64,000 nucleotides of DNA from contig NZ_PJJM01000099.1 in NCBI RefSeq assembly GCF_002929805.1, forward strand, positions 51,216 through 115,215, in the 5' to 3' direction. Position 1 is the first letter of the stretch, and every line of letters starts with the position of its first letter. Positions 48,475 to 57,024 of the stretch are shown piece by piece. A program made the translations under genes and the position numbers. The notes beneath the pieces are model-generated. The model was not told the origin of the DNA. It searched no databases and saw only the letters and a list, made by a program, of their open reading frames with translations. This DNA comes from Cryobacterium sp. Y50 (lineage in GTDB: Bacteria > Actinomycetota > Actinomycetes > Actinomycetales > Microbacteriaceae).

Positions 48475-49476
48475 CTAACCGGCGTCGAGGTCTCGAGCCT
48501 TGGAGAGGTCTGCACTGGTCCCGGCGATCCGCACGCGTTTGCGCATGACCTTGGCACTGACATTGCGCTCACCGAGCGCCCCCGGTGTCCACGCCTCGAC
48601 GTCGGCGTCATTGAAGTCGGTCTTCGACGGTCGCCGTTTCAATTCGGGCAGAATCGTGTCGGGAGCGAGTCGTCTGGCGGTAATGAGAAATCCGGTGTGC
48701 CCAATCATTCGATGGTCAGGGCGAACGGCGAGTCCCTCTACGTGCCAGCCGCGAATCATGGTCTCGCTGGAGTCCGGGTTGGTGTAAAAACCGGTACCAC
48801 GAATAGCCTCGGCCACGCGGGACAGCTGCGTTACCGTGGCGACATAGCAAAGCAAAACCCCACCGGGCTTGAGCACGTCGGAAACCGAGCCAAGGCATTC
48901 CCACGGTGCCAGCATGTCCAGGACGACTCGGTCAACGCTCTGTGCCGGCATGGTCTTCGGCAGGGTTTCGGCGAGGTCACCGAGGGTGATGCTCCAGTTC
49001 TCCGGATCATTGCCGAGGAAGGTAGCGATATTGTCCCGGGCGACGTCAGCGAATTCCTCTCGTCGTTCGAAGGAAGCGAGCCGACCGGCCGGACCGATTG
49101 CCCGCAATAGCCAGAGCGAGAGCGCTCCTGAACCGACTCCGGCTTCGACGACAGTGGCACCGGGAAATACATCGGCCTGGGCCAGAATTTGCGCAGCATC
49201 CTTGGGATAGATGATAGCCGCGCCGCGCGGCATGCTCATCACGAAGTCCACCAGTAGGGGGCGCAGCGCAAGATGCTCGACCCCGACGTTGTTGGTGACG
49301 ACCGAGCCGTCGGGCTGCCCGATGATGTCGTCGTGCGCGAGAATTCCACGGTGCGTGTGAAAAGTCAGGCCGGCCTGGAGAGAAATGGTGTTCATCCGCC
49401 CCTTCGGTCCGGTGAGCTGTACGCGGTCGCCGACACGAAAGAGTCCACTGTTTTGAATGACCTGGTTGTTGCTCAT
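48475..49476 (-). CDS. trmI: tRNA (adenine-N1) methyltransferase TrmI
   Basis: 333 residues. SAM-dependent enzyme that methylates A58 in the T-loop of tRNA. The N-terminal beta domain (LFRVGDRVQLTGPKGRMN) is followed by RGAAIIYPKDAAQI and the SAM motif VVEAGVGSGALSLWLLRA. The ATG overlaps the preceding HAD stop by 4 bp (ATGA). In other actinobacteria the ARC ATPase gene mpa follows; here the FKBP gene does. Confidence 0.94.
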   Translation of the reverse strand: MSNNQVIQNSGLFRVGDRVQLTGPKGRMNTISLQAGLTFHTHRGILAHDDIIGQPDGSVVTNNVGVEHLALRPLLVDFVMSMPRGAAIIYPKDAAQILAQADVFPGATVVEAGVGSGALSLWLLRAIGPAGRLASFERREEFADVARDNIATFLGNDPENWSITLGDLAETLPKTMPAQSVDRVVLDMLAPWECLGSVSDVLKPGGVLLCYVATVTQLSRVAEAIRGTGFYTNPDSSETMIRGWHVEGLAVRPDHRMIGHTGFLITARRLAPDTILPELKRRPSKTDFNDADVEAWTPGALGERNVSAKVMRKRVRIAGTSADLSKARDLDAG

Positions 49477-50246
49477 GCGAGTGGTGCGCTTTCGTGTCGG
49501 GCAGCCCCGGTGGGGGCGAGAGGATGAACGGATTCGGAGAGTTCAGCGGTGGAGAAACGATAGAGCGCTGCCACATCATCGATCGTGCGACCGACCAGCG
49601 TCGGCCAGCGGGTGTATTGGTCGCTTTCCGGCAGGTCGATCTGGTGGGGCACGGCGATGGTGATGGTTCCGGCGGCGACAGCGGAAGCGACACCGGGAAC
49701 GGAGTCCTCAATGGCGATGCACCGGCGCGGATCGACACCGAGCCGTTCGGCCGCTACGAGGTAAGGGTCAGGGTGCGGCTTGCTGTTGGCGATCATGTCG
49801 CCAGCGATCACCAGGTCAAACGCGGGAAAATCAATCAGGTTGATGATCTGCCGAGCCATGCGCTCGACCGACATCGTCACGAGCGCGGTCGGCACTCCCG
49901 CCTTCTTCAGCTCTTGCAGGAGTTCACGAGATCCTGGACGCCAGGGAATACCATGCTCGGTAAGCTGCTGCTGAACCCGGTCGGTGAGGCGAGCCACAAC
50001 GGCGTCTGGCGTGAGATCCACTCCGCGCGACTGAAGAATCGCCGCAGAGTTCCACAGTCCGGAGCCGACCAGCAGCATGCCATCGTCCTGCGTCCAGACG
50101 CCGCCGAATTCAGCGACCAGCTCCGTTTCGGCGCGCATCCAGTACGGTTCGGTGTCGACGATGGTCCCGTCCATGTCCCAGAGGACGGCGGCGGGCAGGG
50201 AAACGGGCGCGGAGAGCTGTACAGGATAAACATTCACGGGATCCAA
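49473..50246 (-). CDS. HAD-superfamily phosphatase (beta-phosphoglucomutase-like)
   Basis: 257 residues with the HAD motif WDMDGTIVDTEPYW, ALVTMSVER (motif II), Lys in NSKPHPDPY (III) and IEDSVPGV (IV). A small helical cap places it in the phosphoglycolate phosphatase/beta-phosphoglucomutase branch; the substrate is unknown. The start is uncertain: TTG 50246 or GTG 50237. Overlaps trmI. Confidence 0.88.
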   Translation of the reverse strand: MDPVNVYPVQLSAPVSLPAAVLWDMDGTIVDTEPYWMRAETELVAEFGGVWTQDDGMLLVGSGLWNSAAILQSRGVDLTPDAVVARLTDRVQQQLTEHGIPWRPGSRELLQELKKAGVPTALVTMSVERMARQIINLIDFPAFDLVIAGDMIANSKPHPDPYLVAAERLGVDPRRCIAIEDSVPGVASAVAAGTITIAVPHQIDLPESDQYTRWPTLVGRTIDDVAALYRFSTAELSESVHPLAPTGAARHESAPLA

Positions 50247-50305
50247 GTCTAGCTAGGGCCACCGCCTATCCTTGACTGAGGCGCTCCACCGGGAGGCCGA
50301 AAGAA

Positions 50306-51277
50306 TTGAGGACATACACGGTGACTGACGGTATTAGGTTTCTGGGCGGGCGGCTTCTCGTCGTAGCTTTCGAGGGTTGGAATGATGCCGGCGAAGCTGC
50401 GACCGGGGCGGTACGTGCGCTCAAAGACCTCCTCGACGTCGAGGTCATCACCGAGGTCGATCCGGAACTGTACTTTGACTACCAGTTCAACCGACCGACC
50501 GTGTCGACCAATGAAGACGGCGTGCGAGCGATCGGGTGGCCGAGCGCGATCATGTATGGACCGACGGCCGCCGGACCGGTGAGCGTTCCGCTGGCCGAGG
50601 ACGCCGAGCTGCGCGTCAGTGGTGCGAATGCCGGCAATATTTACCTGCTCATCGGTACCGAACCCTCACGAAGCTGGAAGAGTTTTGCGGCGGAGATTCT
50701 CCACGCTGCTCTCGCCGCCGATGTGAGCGGCGTGGTGTTTCTGGGAGCGATGCTCGCCGACGTTCCGCACACCCGACCCATTTCTATCTTCGTGTCAAGC
50801 GACAATTCAAAAGTGCGCGGCGAATTACAGATTGAACGCAGCAACTACGAGGGCCCCGTCGGCATTCTCAGCGTACTGTCGGATGCCGCCGAGACTGCGG
50901 GCATTCCGACGCTGTCGATTTGGGCATCCGTCCCCCACTATGTGCATAACGCGCCGTCGCCCAAGGCGATGCTGGCCCTGATCGACAAGCTGGAAGAAGT
51001 GATCGACGTCGTGATCCCCCGTGGTGCGCTCGTCACCGAGGCGGCCGAATGGGAAACCGGGATCGATGTACTGGCCGGTGAGGATGAAGAGATGGCCGCC
51101 TACATCGCCCAACTTGAGCAGGCCCGCGATACCGTCGACTCCCCCGAAGCGAGCGGCGAAGCCATCGCGAAGGAGTTCGAGAAATACCTGCGTAAACGCG
51201 GCACTGACGGACGTGATGGACGCGGTGACGGTCGACCCGACGGGCCTGGCAGTCGGCCAGAGGGCCCCCGGCAGTAA
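50306..51277 (+). CDS. PAC2 family protein (second of two)
   Basis: 323 residues, paralogue of the protein at 3405. Core motifs are LLVVAFEGWNDAGEAATGAVR, the GTEPSRSWKSF segment, LGAMLADVPHTRPI and SVPHYVHNAPSPKAMLAL. A long C-terminal Gly/Arg/Asp-rich tail (DGRDGRGDGRPDGPGSR) is probably disordered. TTG 50306 has GGGAGG 9 nt upstream; a GTG at 50321 is also plausible. It faces mshC on the opposite strand. Confidence 0.85.
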   Translation: MRTYTVTDGIRFLGGRLLVVAFEGWNDAGEAATGAVRALKDLLDVEVITEVDPELYFDYQFNRPTVSTNEDGVRAIGWPSAIMYGPTAAGPVSVPLAEDAELRVSGANAGNIYLLIGTEPSRSWKSFAAEILHAALAADVSGVVFLGAMLADVPHTRPISIFVSSDNSKVRGELQIERSNYEGPVGILSVLSDAAETAGIPTLSIWASVPHYVHNAPSPKAMLALIDKLEEVIDVVIPRGALVTEAAEWETGIDVLAGEDEEMAAYIAQLEQARDTVDSPEASGEAIAKEFEKYLRKRGTDGRDGRGDGRPDGPGSRPEGPRQ

Positions 51278-51280
51278 GTT

Positions 51281-52555
51281 CTAGAGCGCCACGCCCAGCA
51301 GGGCGTGGACGGCGCGCTGGACCAGTTCAGGGGCGTCGACGGTGTCGGCTGCAGCGTGGTCGATGATGCGCAGCGCCTCCGGAGTGTCCAGATCGTGGCG
51401 GAGAGCCAGACGAAGCGATTGCACGACCGCTGTCGCTGAACCGGAGGCACCGTCAAAGGCCGTGGCACCGGCACCGAAGGCCGTTGACCAGCGGGCCAAA
51501 CGCTCCACCCCTTCGTCGAGCAGGGACGACGTCCACTCCCAGTCGGCGCGATAGTGGCGGTCGAGCAGGGCGAGACGAATGGCCCGGGGATCGATGCCCC
51601 CGGCCAGCAGTTGCGACACCAGTACGAGGTTTCCGAGCGACTTGCTCATCTTCTCACCCCGGTAGGCGACCATGCCGGTGTGGCTGTAGACGCCGGCGAG
51701 CGGATGCCCGGACAACCCTTCCGCGTGTCCGGCGCTCATGTCGTGGTGCGGGAAGATCAGATCGGATCCGCCGCCCTGCACGGTGAAGTCGGTACCGAGT
51801 TCCTTCAGGGCAATGACCGAGCACTCGATGTGCCAGCCGGGTCGCCCCGCACCGACGCAGGATTCCCAGGCCGGTTCTCCAGCCCGGGCGGCCCGCCAGA
51901 GCAGCGGATCGAGACGGTCGCGCTTGCCCAATCGGTCTGGGTCTCCCCCGCGCTCAGCGAACAGTCGGAGCATGCTGACTAGGTCGAGGTTGCTCTCCTC
52001 GCCGAGCGTCCAGCCCGTGTTCGCTTGCGCAGCTGCGATATCGAAGTAGAGATCGGCGGCGATCTGCCCGTCAGCACCGGCTACGGCATCGTCGGTCGGT
52101 ACCGGGTAGGCCAGTCCGGCATCGCGAAGTGCGGCGACTGCGGCGGCGATCTCGTCGATGACCTCGGTCACGGCGACGAAATCGTTCGGTGGAATAATGC
52201 TGAGCGCTTGCATATCGGTGCGGTACAGCTCGACCTGCGATTCGGCGAGGTCGCGCCAGTCCACGCCGGTGGCCGTTGCACGCTCCAGGAGCGGGTCATC
52301 GACATCCGTCACATTCTGGGCATAGTGCACGCGGAAGCCGGCATCGATCCAGACCCGCTGCAGAGTGTCGAAGGCCAGGTAGGTGTTGGCATGACCGATG
52401 TGCGTCGCGTCGTACGGCGTGATGCCGCAGACGTACAGCCGGGCCGCATGGCGCGGCTGCGCCAGCACCAGGCTGTCCGTTTTGGTGTCGTGGAGCCAGG
52501 GAGCACTGGATTCGCCGGGGACAGAGACAATTTCGGGTCGTTCCCATGCACGCAT
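51281..52555 (-). CDS. mshC: Cysteine-GlcN-inositol ligase (mycothiol biosynthesis)
   Basis: 424 residues, a class I tRNA-synthetase-like enzyme that joins cysteine to GlcN-Ins with ATP. HIGH-type motif HIGHANTYLAFD and KMSKSLGN-type motif EKMSKSLGNLV are present, with the zinc ligands of CysS-like proteins (CGITPYDATHIGH and CSVIALKELG). Its presence shows the organism makes mycothiol. A TAGGCT -10 lies exactly 6 nt before the ATG, so the mRNA is predicted leaderless. Confidence 0.95.
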   Translation of the reverse strand: MRAWERPEIVSVPGESSAPWLHDTKTDSLVLAQPRHAARLYVCGITPYDATHIGHANTYLAFDTLQRVWIDAGFRVHYAQNVTDVDDPLLERATATGVDWRDLAESQVELYRTDMQALSIIPPNDFVAVTEVIDEIAAAVAALRDAGLAYPVPTDDAVAGADGQIAADLYFDIAAAQANTGWTLGEESNLDLVSMLRLFAERGGDPDRLGKRDRLDPLLWRAARAGEPAWESCVGAGRPGWHIECSVIALKELGTDFTVQGGGSDLIFPHHDMSAGHAEGLSGHPLAGVYSHTGMVAYRGEKMSKSLGNLVLVSQLLAGGIDPRAIRLALLDRHYRADWEWTSSLLDEGVERLARWSTAFGAGATAFDGASGSATAVVQSLRLALRHDLDTPEALRIIDHAAADTVDAPELVQRAVHALLGVAL

Positions 52556-52561
52556 GCAACC

Positions 52562-52567
52562 AGCCTA
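52562..52567 (-). promoter_or_regulatory. -10 element for leaderless mshC
   Basis: TAGGCT on the minus strand with 6 nt before the mshC ATG; predicted +1 at 52555. Confidence 0.55.
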
Positions 52568-52597
52568 GCTTTCAAAGTGCAGTCGCCTTGCGAGTGC

Positions 52598-53452
52598 CTA
52601 GGCGGAGATGACGTTCGTGCCGAGGAGGATGAACAGCACGATTCCCAGCACGATGCGGTAAATCACGAACGGCAGGAAGCTGCGCTTGGAGATGTAGTTC
52701 ATGAAGAAAGCGATCACGGCGAGGGCCACGAAGAAGGCGATGACGGTGGCCACGAGCGTTTCGAGCGGGCCGAAGATTTCGGGCGTGCAGTTGGCTGCGC
52801 CAGCCAGGCACGGCTCGGCGATGGACTTGTAGATCTGGAAGAAGCCGCTGCCGAGCACCGCAGGAATGGCCAGCAAAAAGGCGTAGCGGGCGGCGGCGGC
52901 GCGCTCGTAGCCGAGGAACAGTCCGGCCGTGATGGTCCCGCCGGAGCGCGACACGCCGGGGATGAGGGCGAGGGCCTGGGCGAATCCGAAGATGACGCCG
53001 TGCCCGACCGTAATGTCTTGTAGTCGACGCCGTTTGGCTCCGACATGATCGGCGATTCCGAGCAGAATGCCGAAGACGATGAGCATGGTTGCGGTGATCC
53101 AGAGCGACCGCAGCACGGTCTCGATCTGGTCCTGGAACAGCAGTCCGAGGATGATGATCGGCAGCGAGCCGAGAATGATGAGCCAGCCCATTCGAGCATC
53201 CGGATCTGTGCGGGGAACGCTGCCCCCGAGTGATCTGGCCCATTGGCCGATGATGCGAACGATATCGCGCCAGAAGAAGATGACCACAGCCGCCTCGGTG
53301 CCGATCTGGGTGATCGCGGTGAAGCGTGCCCCCGGATCTTCGCCGGTGCCCATAAACTGGCCGACGATGGCGATGTGCGCACTTGATGATACCGGGAGGA
53401 ACTCGGTCAGGCCCTGGACCAAGCCCAGGATGATCGCATTCAGAAAGTCCAC
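52598..53452 (-). CDS. uppP: Undecaprenyl-diphosphatase
   Basis: 284 residues with about eight membrane helices. It recycles the cell-wall lipid carrier by removing a phosphate from undecaprenyl diphosphate. Motifs: [14 protein letters not shown], in which Gln replaces the first Glu of (E/Q)xxxE, and the phosphate-binding [11 protein letters not shown]. Same strand as mshC. Confidence 0.95.
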   Translation of the reverse strand: MDFLNAIILGLVQGLTEFLPVSSSAHIAIVGQFMGTGEDPGARFTAITQIGTEAAVVIFFWRDIVRIIGQWARSLGGSVPRTDPDARMGWLIILGSLPIIILGLLFQDQIETVLRSLWITATMLIVFGILLGIADHVGAKRRRLQDITVGHGVIFGFAQALALIPGVSRSGGTITAGLFLGYERAAAARYAFLLAIPAVLGSGFFQIYKSIAEPCLAGAANCTPEIFGPLETLVATVIAFFVALAVIAFFMNYISKRSFLPFVIYRIVLGIVLFILLGTNVISA

Positions 53453-53511
53453 ACGCTTCGCTTTCTCAGATTATTCAATGGATGCCCTCTCCGAGCTGGA
53501 TCCAGGGTTTG

Positions 53512-54885
53512 CTAGTAGCTGGAAAGCAGGTCGGTCAAAACCTGCCTGCCAAACACTAATGCGTCAAGGGGCACTCGTTCATCCACGCCGTGGAACATGG
53601 CCGGGAAATCGAGGTCGGCTGGCAGCCGCAGCGGGGCAAAACCGTAGCCCTTGATGCCCAGCGCGCTCAAGGCCTTATTGTCGGTGCCGGCCGACAACAG
53701 GTACGGCAACACCGGCGCTCCGGGATCGTGGCGCCCCAGGGTGCCCACGACGGCTTCGATCAGCGGACCGCTGAACTCGGTCTCGAGGCCGATGTCACGG
53801 TGCATCGTCACAATTTCGATGTCACTCCCCACGATCTGTTGAATTTGGGCGAGGACGAGGTCTTCCTCGCCCGGCACCGAGCGGATGTCGATGAGAGCCT
53901 CGGCCGCATCCGGGATCACGTTGTGCTTGTACCCGGCGGTAAGGCCGGTTGGATTCGCCGTGGTGCGCAGGCTGGCCTGGATGAAGCCGGACGCGGTTCC
54001 GGTGGCGAGAGCGAGCTCATCGGGGCCGACCTGCTGCGGATCGACGTCGAGAATGCGTGCTATCTCGCCGAGCAGCTGCTCGGTCGTGTCGGTGAGGCGA
54101 ATCGGCCACTCGTGGCGCCCCAGTTTCGCCACAGCCTCGGCGAGCCGTGTGACCGCGTTGTTCGGGTGCATGCGGGAGCCGTGTCCGGCCTCGCCGCGGG
54201 CGATCAGTTTGATCCAGACGAGGGCCTTCTCGCCGGTTTGCAGCAGGTAGGCGCGCTTGCCCCCGAGGGTGATGGAATACCCGCCAACCTCGCTGACCGC
54301 CTCGGTGGCACCGTCGAACAGGTGCGGGTGTTCGTTCACCAGAAAATGGGACCCGAGCACACCGCCGGCCTCTTCATCGGCGAAGAACGCGATGACCAGG
54401 TCACGCTCCGGCGCGCCCCCGGAGCCAATCACATCCTGCAGGGAAGCGAGAATCATGGCGTCCATGTTTTTCATATCGACTGCGCCGCGCCCCCACAGCA
54501 GGCCGTCTTTGATAACGCCGGCGAAGGGGTCGACGCTCCAATTCGCCGGGTCGGCCGGTACGACGTCGAGGTGCCCGTGCACAACCAGGGCAGGGCGGGA
54601 TCGATCCTTGCCTGCCACCCGGGCCACGACACTCGTGCGGCCGGGCTCCGAATCGAAGAGCTGCGGCAGGAGCCCGAGGGCTCGCAGTTTCTCGGCAACG
54701 TACTCGGCGGTATCCGTTTCACCGTTTGAACGACCCCCGCCATAATTTGTCGTGTCGAAACGGATGAGATCACGTGCGATTTCGGCGGTCAGATCGAGTT
54801 TCGGAGCGGCCGCCGTGGGTGATGCACCCACTGAATCAGCGGAACTCGGGGCCGGAAACGTGTTCGGGGAGGAAGCCATAACCAC
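53512..54885 (-). CDS. M20/M25/M40 family metallopeptidase
   Basis: 457 residues. Metal-binding VHGHLDVVPADPANWSVDPF, GRGAVDMKN with the bridging Asp, catalytic Glu in FADEEAGG and a central dimerisation domain. It belongs to the ArgE/CPG2 branch; deacylase and peptidase activities cannot be told apart by eye. An in-frame ATG at 54879 is an alternative start. The 59 bp to uppP (53453-53511) hold nothing obvious. Confidence 0.9.
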   Translation of the reverse strand: MVMASSPNTFPAPSSADSVGASPTAAAPKLDLTAEIARDLIRFDTTNYGGGRSNGETDTAEYVAEKLRALGLLPQLFDSEPGRTSVVARVAGKDRSRPALVVHGHLDVVPADPANWSVDPFAGVIKDGLLWGRGAVDMKNMDAMILASLQDVIGSGGAPERDLVIAFFADEEAGGVLGSHFLVNEHPHLFDGATEAVSEVGGYSITLGGKRAYLLQTGEKALVWIKLIARGEAGHGSRMHPNNAVTRLAEAVAKLGRHEWPIRLTDTTEQLLGEIARILDVDPQQVGPDELALATGTASGFIQASLRTTANPTGLTAGYKHNVIPDAAEALIDIRSVPGEEDLVLAQIQQIVGSDIEIVTMHRDIGLETEFSGPLIEAVVGTLGRHDPGAPVLPYLLSAGTDNKALSALGIKGYGFAPLRLPADLDFPAMFHGVDERVPLDALVFGRQVLTDLLSSY

Positions 54886-54985
54886 ACGCTACCCGTCGCC
54901 AACGGGCGCACGGACACAACGGGCGTTCTAAACCGTGCTAAGTTATTACCTCGGCAGCCGGTTGATCCGGAGGCCGTTTCACCCA

Positions 54986-55070
54986 GTCCGGGTGGCGGAA
55001 TTGGTAGACGCGCTGGCTTGAGGTGCCAGTGCCCATTAAGGGCGTGTGGGTTCAATTCCCATCTCGGACA
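54986..55070 (+). tRNA. tRNA-Leu (anticodon GAG)
   Basis: 85-nt class II tRNA. The acceptor stem pairs 54986-54992 with 55063-55069 (one G-U). GAATTGGTAGACGC forms the D arm, the anticodon loop TTGAGGT places GAG at 55020-55022, a long variable arm follows, and GGTTCAATTCC is the T arm. The CCA end is not encoded. Confidence 0.97.
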
Positions 55071-55106
55071 CGGAGATTTCTTTCGAGAGATCAACGAGGA
55101 CTGGTT

Positions 55107-55151
55107 GAGACAGTTCACAATGCCGGATCCCAAGGATCCGGCATTGTCTCA
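55107..55151. terminator. Hairpin between tRNA-Leu and ABC permease
   Basis: A perfect 12-bp stem (55119-55130 with 55134-55145, CAA loop) flanked by complementary TGAGACA/TGTCTCA arms, which extend the pairing across a bulge. It lies between the tRNA and the convergent permease gene. There is no T-run on either strand, so terminator function is inferred from position. Confidence 0.55.
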
Positions 55152-55162
55152 TTGACGAGGGG

Positions 55163-56032
55163 TTACGACAAGATGTCCTTGGTCACGAATCGACTGTAAG
55201 CCAAAGCCCCGAAAACGGCGACGTAGCAAACCTGCACGATCGCATTCTGGCCGAACGAGCCAAGGTCGAGCGGCTGCCGCAGCAGGTCGGCGAAGCCAAG
55301 CCAGTAGTGGCTGAACAGCCAAGGGTGCAGCCAGTCGAGCTGTGGGATGACGTCGAGAAGCTGCGCGACGACCGAAACGACGATCGTCGCAGCCATGGCT
55401 CCAACGGGCACATCGGTGAGGGTGGAGATGAACAGTCCGATCATGGACAGTCCTAGCAGCGACACTGTGACATATGCGGCCACCAGCAGGGACCGCCACA
55501 GCGACTCGGTCACGCTGATGGTGTCGCCGGAGAGCAGCGTCACCGGTCCGACCGGGAACAGGGCTGCGCCGATGAGGGCGCCGGACACGGTCAACGTCAG
55601 CGTGGCGACCAGGCAGAACAGGGCAGCGCCCGCGTACTTGATCAGCAGCAGCCGTACGCGGCCGGTTGGGGCCACCAGGAGGTAGCGCAGGGTGCCGAGG
55701 CTTGCCTCCCCCGCGATGGTATCTCCGGCGACAACACCGATGGTGAGCGGCAGAAACAGAGGAATGGCGACCACCATGGCGGTGAAGCCGACAAACAGGC
55801 CGTTCTGGCTGACCCGGTCGAGGAACGGCGGCCCCTCCCCCGGGTCCAGCGTCGACGACGACAGGCGCACAGCCACGGCGAGCAGGGTCGGGATGAGCGC
55901 CACGGCGGCGAGCATGGCCCAGGTGCGACGACGACGAAACAGTACGGAGATCTCCGAGCCGAGCAGATCCCAGCCTCCCACGCGCGCCCGCGTGTGCGTC
56001 TGCGTCTGCGGCAGGAATTCACTGGACGACAT
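55163..56032 (-). CDS. ABC-2 type transporter permease
   Basis: 289 residues with about six membrane helices after a polar start. The pattern (helix, external loop, then VVAIPLFLPLTIGVVAGDTIAGEA and four more) fits ABC-2 exporters. ATG 56032 has GGGAGGG 7 nt upstream and overlaps the ATPase stop by 14 bp. Partner of the ATPase below; substrate unknown. Confidence 0.88.
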   Translation of the reverse strand: MSSSEFLPQTQTHTRARVGGWDLLGSEISVLFRRRRTWAMLAAVALIPTLLAVAVRLSSSTLDPGEGPPFLDRVSQNGLFVGFTAMVVAIPLFLPLTIGVVAGDTIAGEASLGTLRYLLVAPTGRVRLLLIKYAGAALFCLVATLTLTVSGALIGAALFPVGPVTLLSGDTISVTESLWRSLLVAAYVTVSLLGLSMIGLFISTLTDVPVGAMAATIVVSVVAQLLDVIPQLDWLHPWLFSHYWLGFADLLRQPLDLGSFGQNAIVQVCYVAVFGALAYSRFVTKDILS

Positions 56033-56987
56033 CAAAACCCTCCCCGGTCAGTGCGACGAATCGTTCTTCCAGGCTGGGTTCCTCGATGGCGAAACCTCGG
56101 ATGCGCACGCCACCGGCCACGAGAGCCGTCACGATAGCCTCCGGCTGCCAGTTGGTGTCCCCGAGCAGCGCGATGACGACCTCGTCGGCCGCATCGCTCG
56201 TGGCGAGTACGGGATCGAGTCCGAGGTGAGTGAGCACCCGCAACGCGCCGGCGGCATCCGGTGTGCGCAGGTGGACCCGTGATTCGCCGACCTGCCGCAG
56301 CTGGGCCAGGGTGCCCTGCGCGACGAGGCTGCCCGCACTCATCACGGCGGCGTGCGTGCACATCTGCTCAACCTCGGCGAGCAGATGGCTGGAGACGAAC
56401 ACGGTCGTGCCCTCGGCGGCCAGCGAGTGCACGAGGCTGCGCACTTCACGGGTGCCCTGCGGGTCGAGGCCGTTGGTGGGCTCATCGAGCACCAGCAGCT
56501 CGCGTGGGAGGAGGAGGGCGTTGGCGATGCCGAGCCGCTGCTTCATCCCCAGCGAGTACGCGTGCACCTTTTTATCGGCAGCGTGGGAGAGACCGACCCG
56601 TTCGAGGGCACCCTGAACCCTGGCCCGGCGGGTGCCGCGTGGGGCGAACCGATCGGCGGTGTCGAGACGACGCAGGTTGGCCGCACCGGACAGAAACGGG
56701 TAAAAGGCCGGACCTTCGACGAGGGCGCCGACGTGGGGCAGGACCTCATGCAGTCGGGCGGGCATGGACTGACCGAGCACGCTAATGGTGCCACTCGTCG
56801 CCAGACTGAGCCCGAGCAGCATGCGGATGCTCGTCGTTTTGCCCGATCCGTTAGGCCCGAGAAAACCGAAGACCGAGCCGCGCGGAACCATGAGGTCGAT
56901 GCCATTCACTGCCGTTTGCGAGCCAAATTTCTTAGCGAGTCCCCGGGTCTCGATCGCCAGGCCCTGAACCTGGGTTTCGCCGGTCAC
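56019..56987 (-). CDS. ABC transporter ATP-binding protein
   Basis: 322 residues. Walker A GPNGSGKTTS, signature YSLGMKQRLG, Walker B ELLVLDEPTNGLDP and the H-loop SSHLLAEVEQ are all intact. The C-terminal extension (about 215-322) is typical of exporter ATPases of the CcmA/DrrA group. Start is GTG. It lies 37 bp downstream of the LolA-like gene and overlaps the permease gene. Confidence 0.93.
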   Translation of the reverse strand: MTGETQVQGLAIETRGLAKKFGSQTAVNGIDLMVPRGSVFGFLGPNGSGKTTSIRMLLGLSLATSGTISVLGQSMPARLHEVLPHVGALVEGPAFYPFLSGAANLRRLDTADRFAPRGTRRARVQGALERVGLSHAADKKVHAYSLGMKQRLGIANALLLPRELLVLDEPTNGLDPQGTREVRSLVHSLAAEGTTVFVSSHLLAEVEQMCTHAAVMSAGSLVAQGTLAQLRQVGESRVHLRTPDAAGALRVLTHLGLDPVLATSDAADEVVIALLGDTNWQPEAIVTALVAGGVRIRGFAIEEPSLEERFVALTGEGFDVVQ

Positions 56988-57024
56988 AGTGCCGTGCGCA
57001 GGATGCCGGCCCCGGACACCGGTG

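Noticed and set aside
55107-55151. Attachment site of an integrated element at tRNA-Leu
   Set aside because: No integrase, no second copy of the tRNA 3' end and no accessory gene cargo between the tRNA and the core ABC genes.
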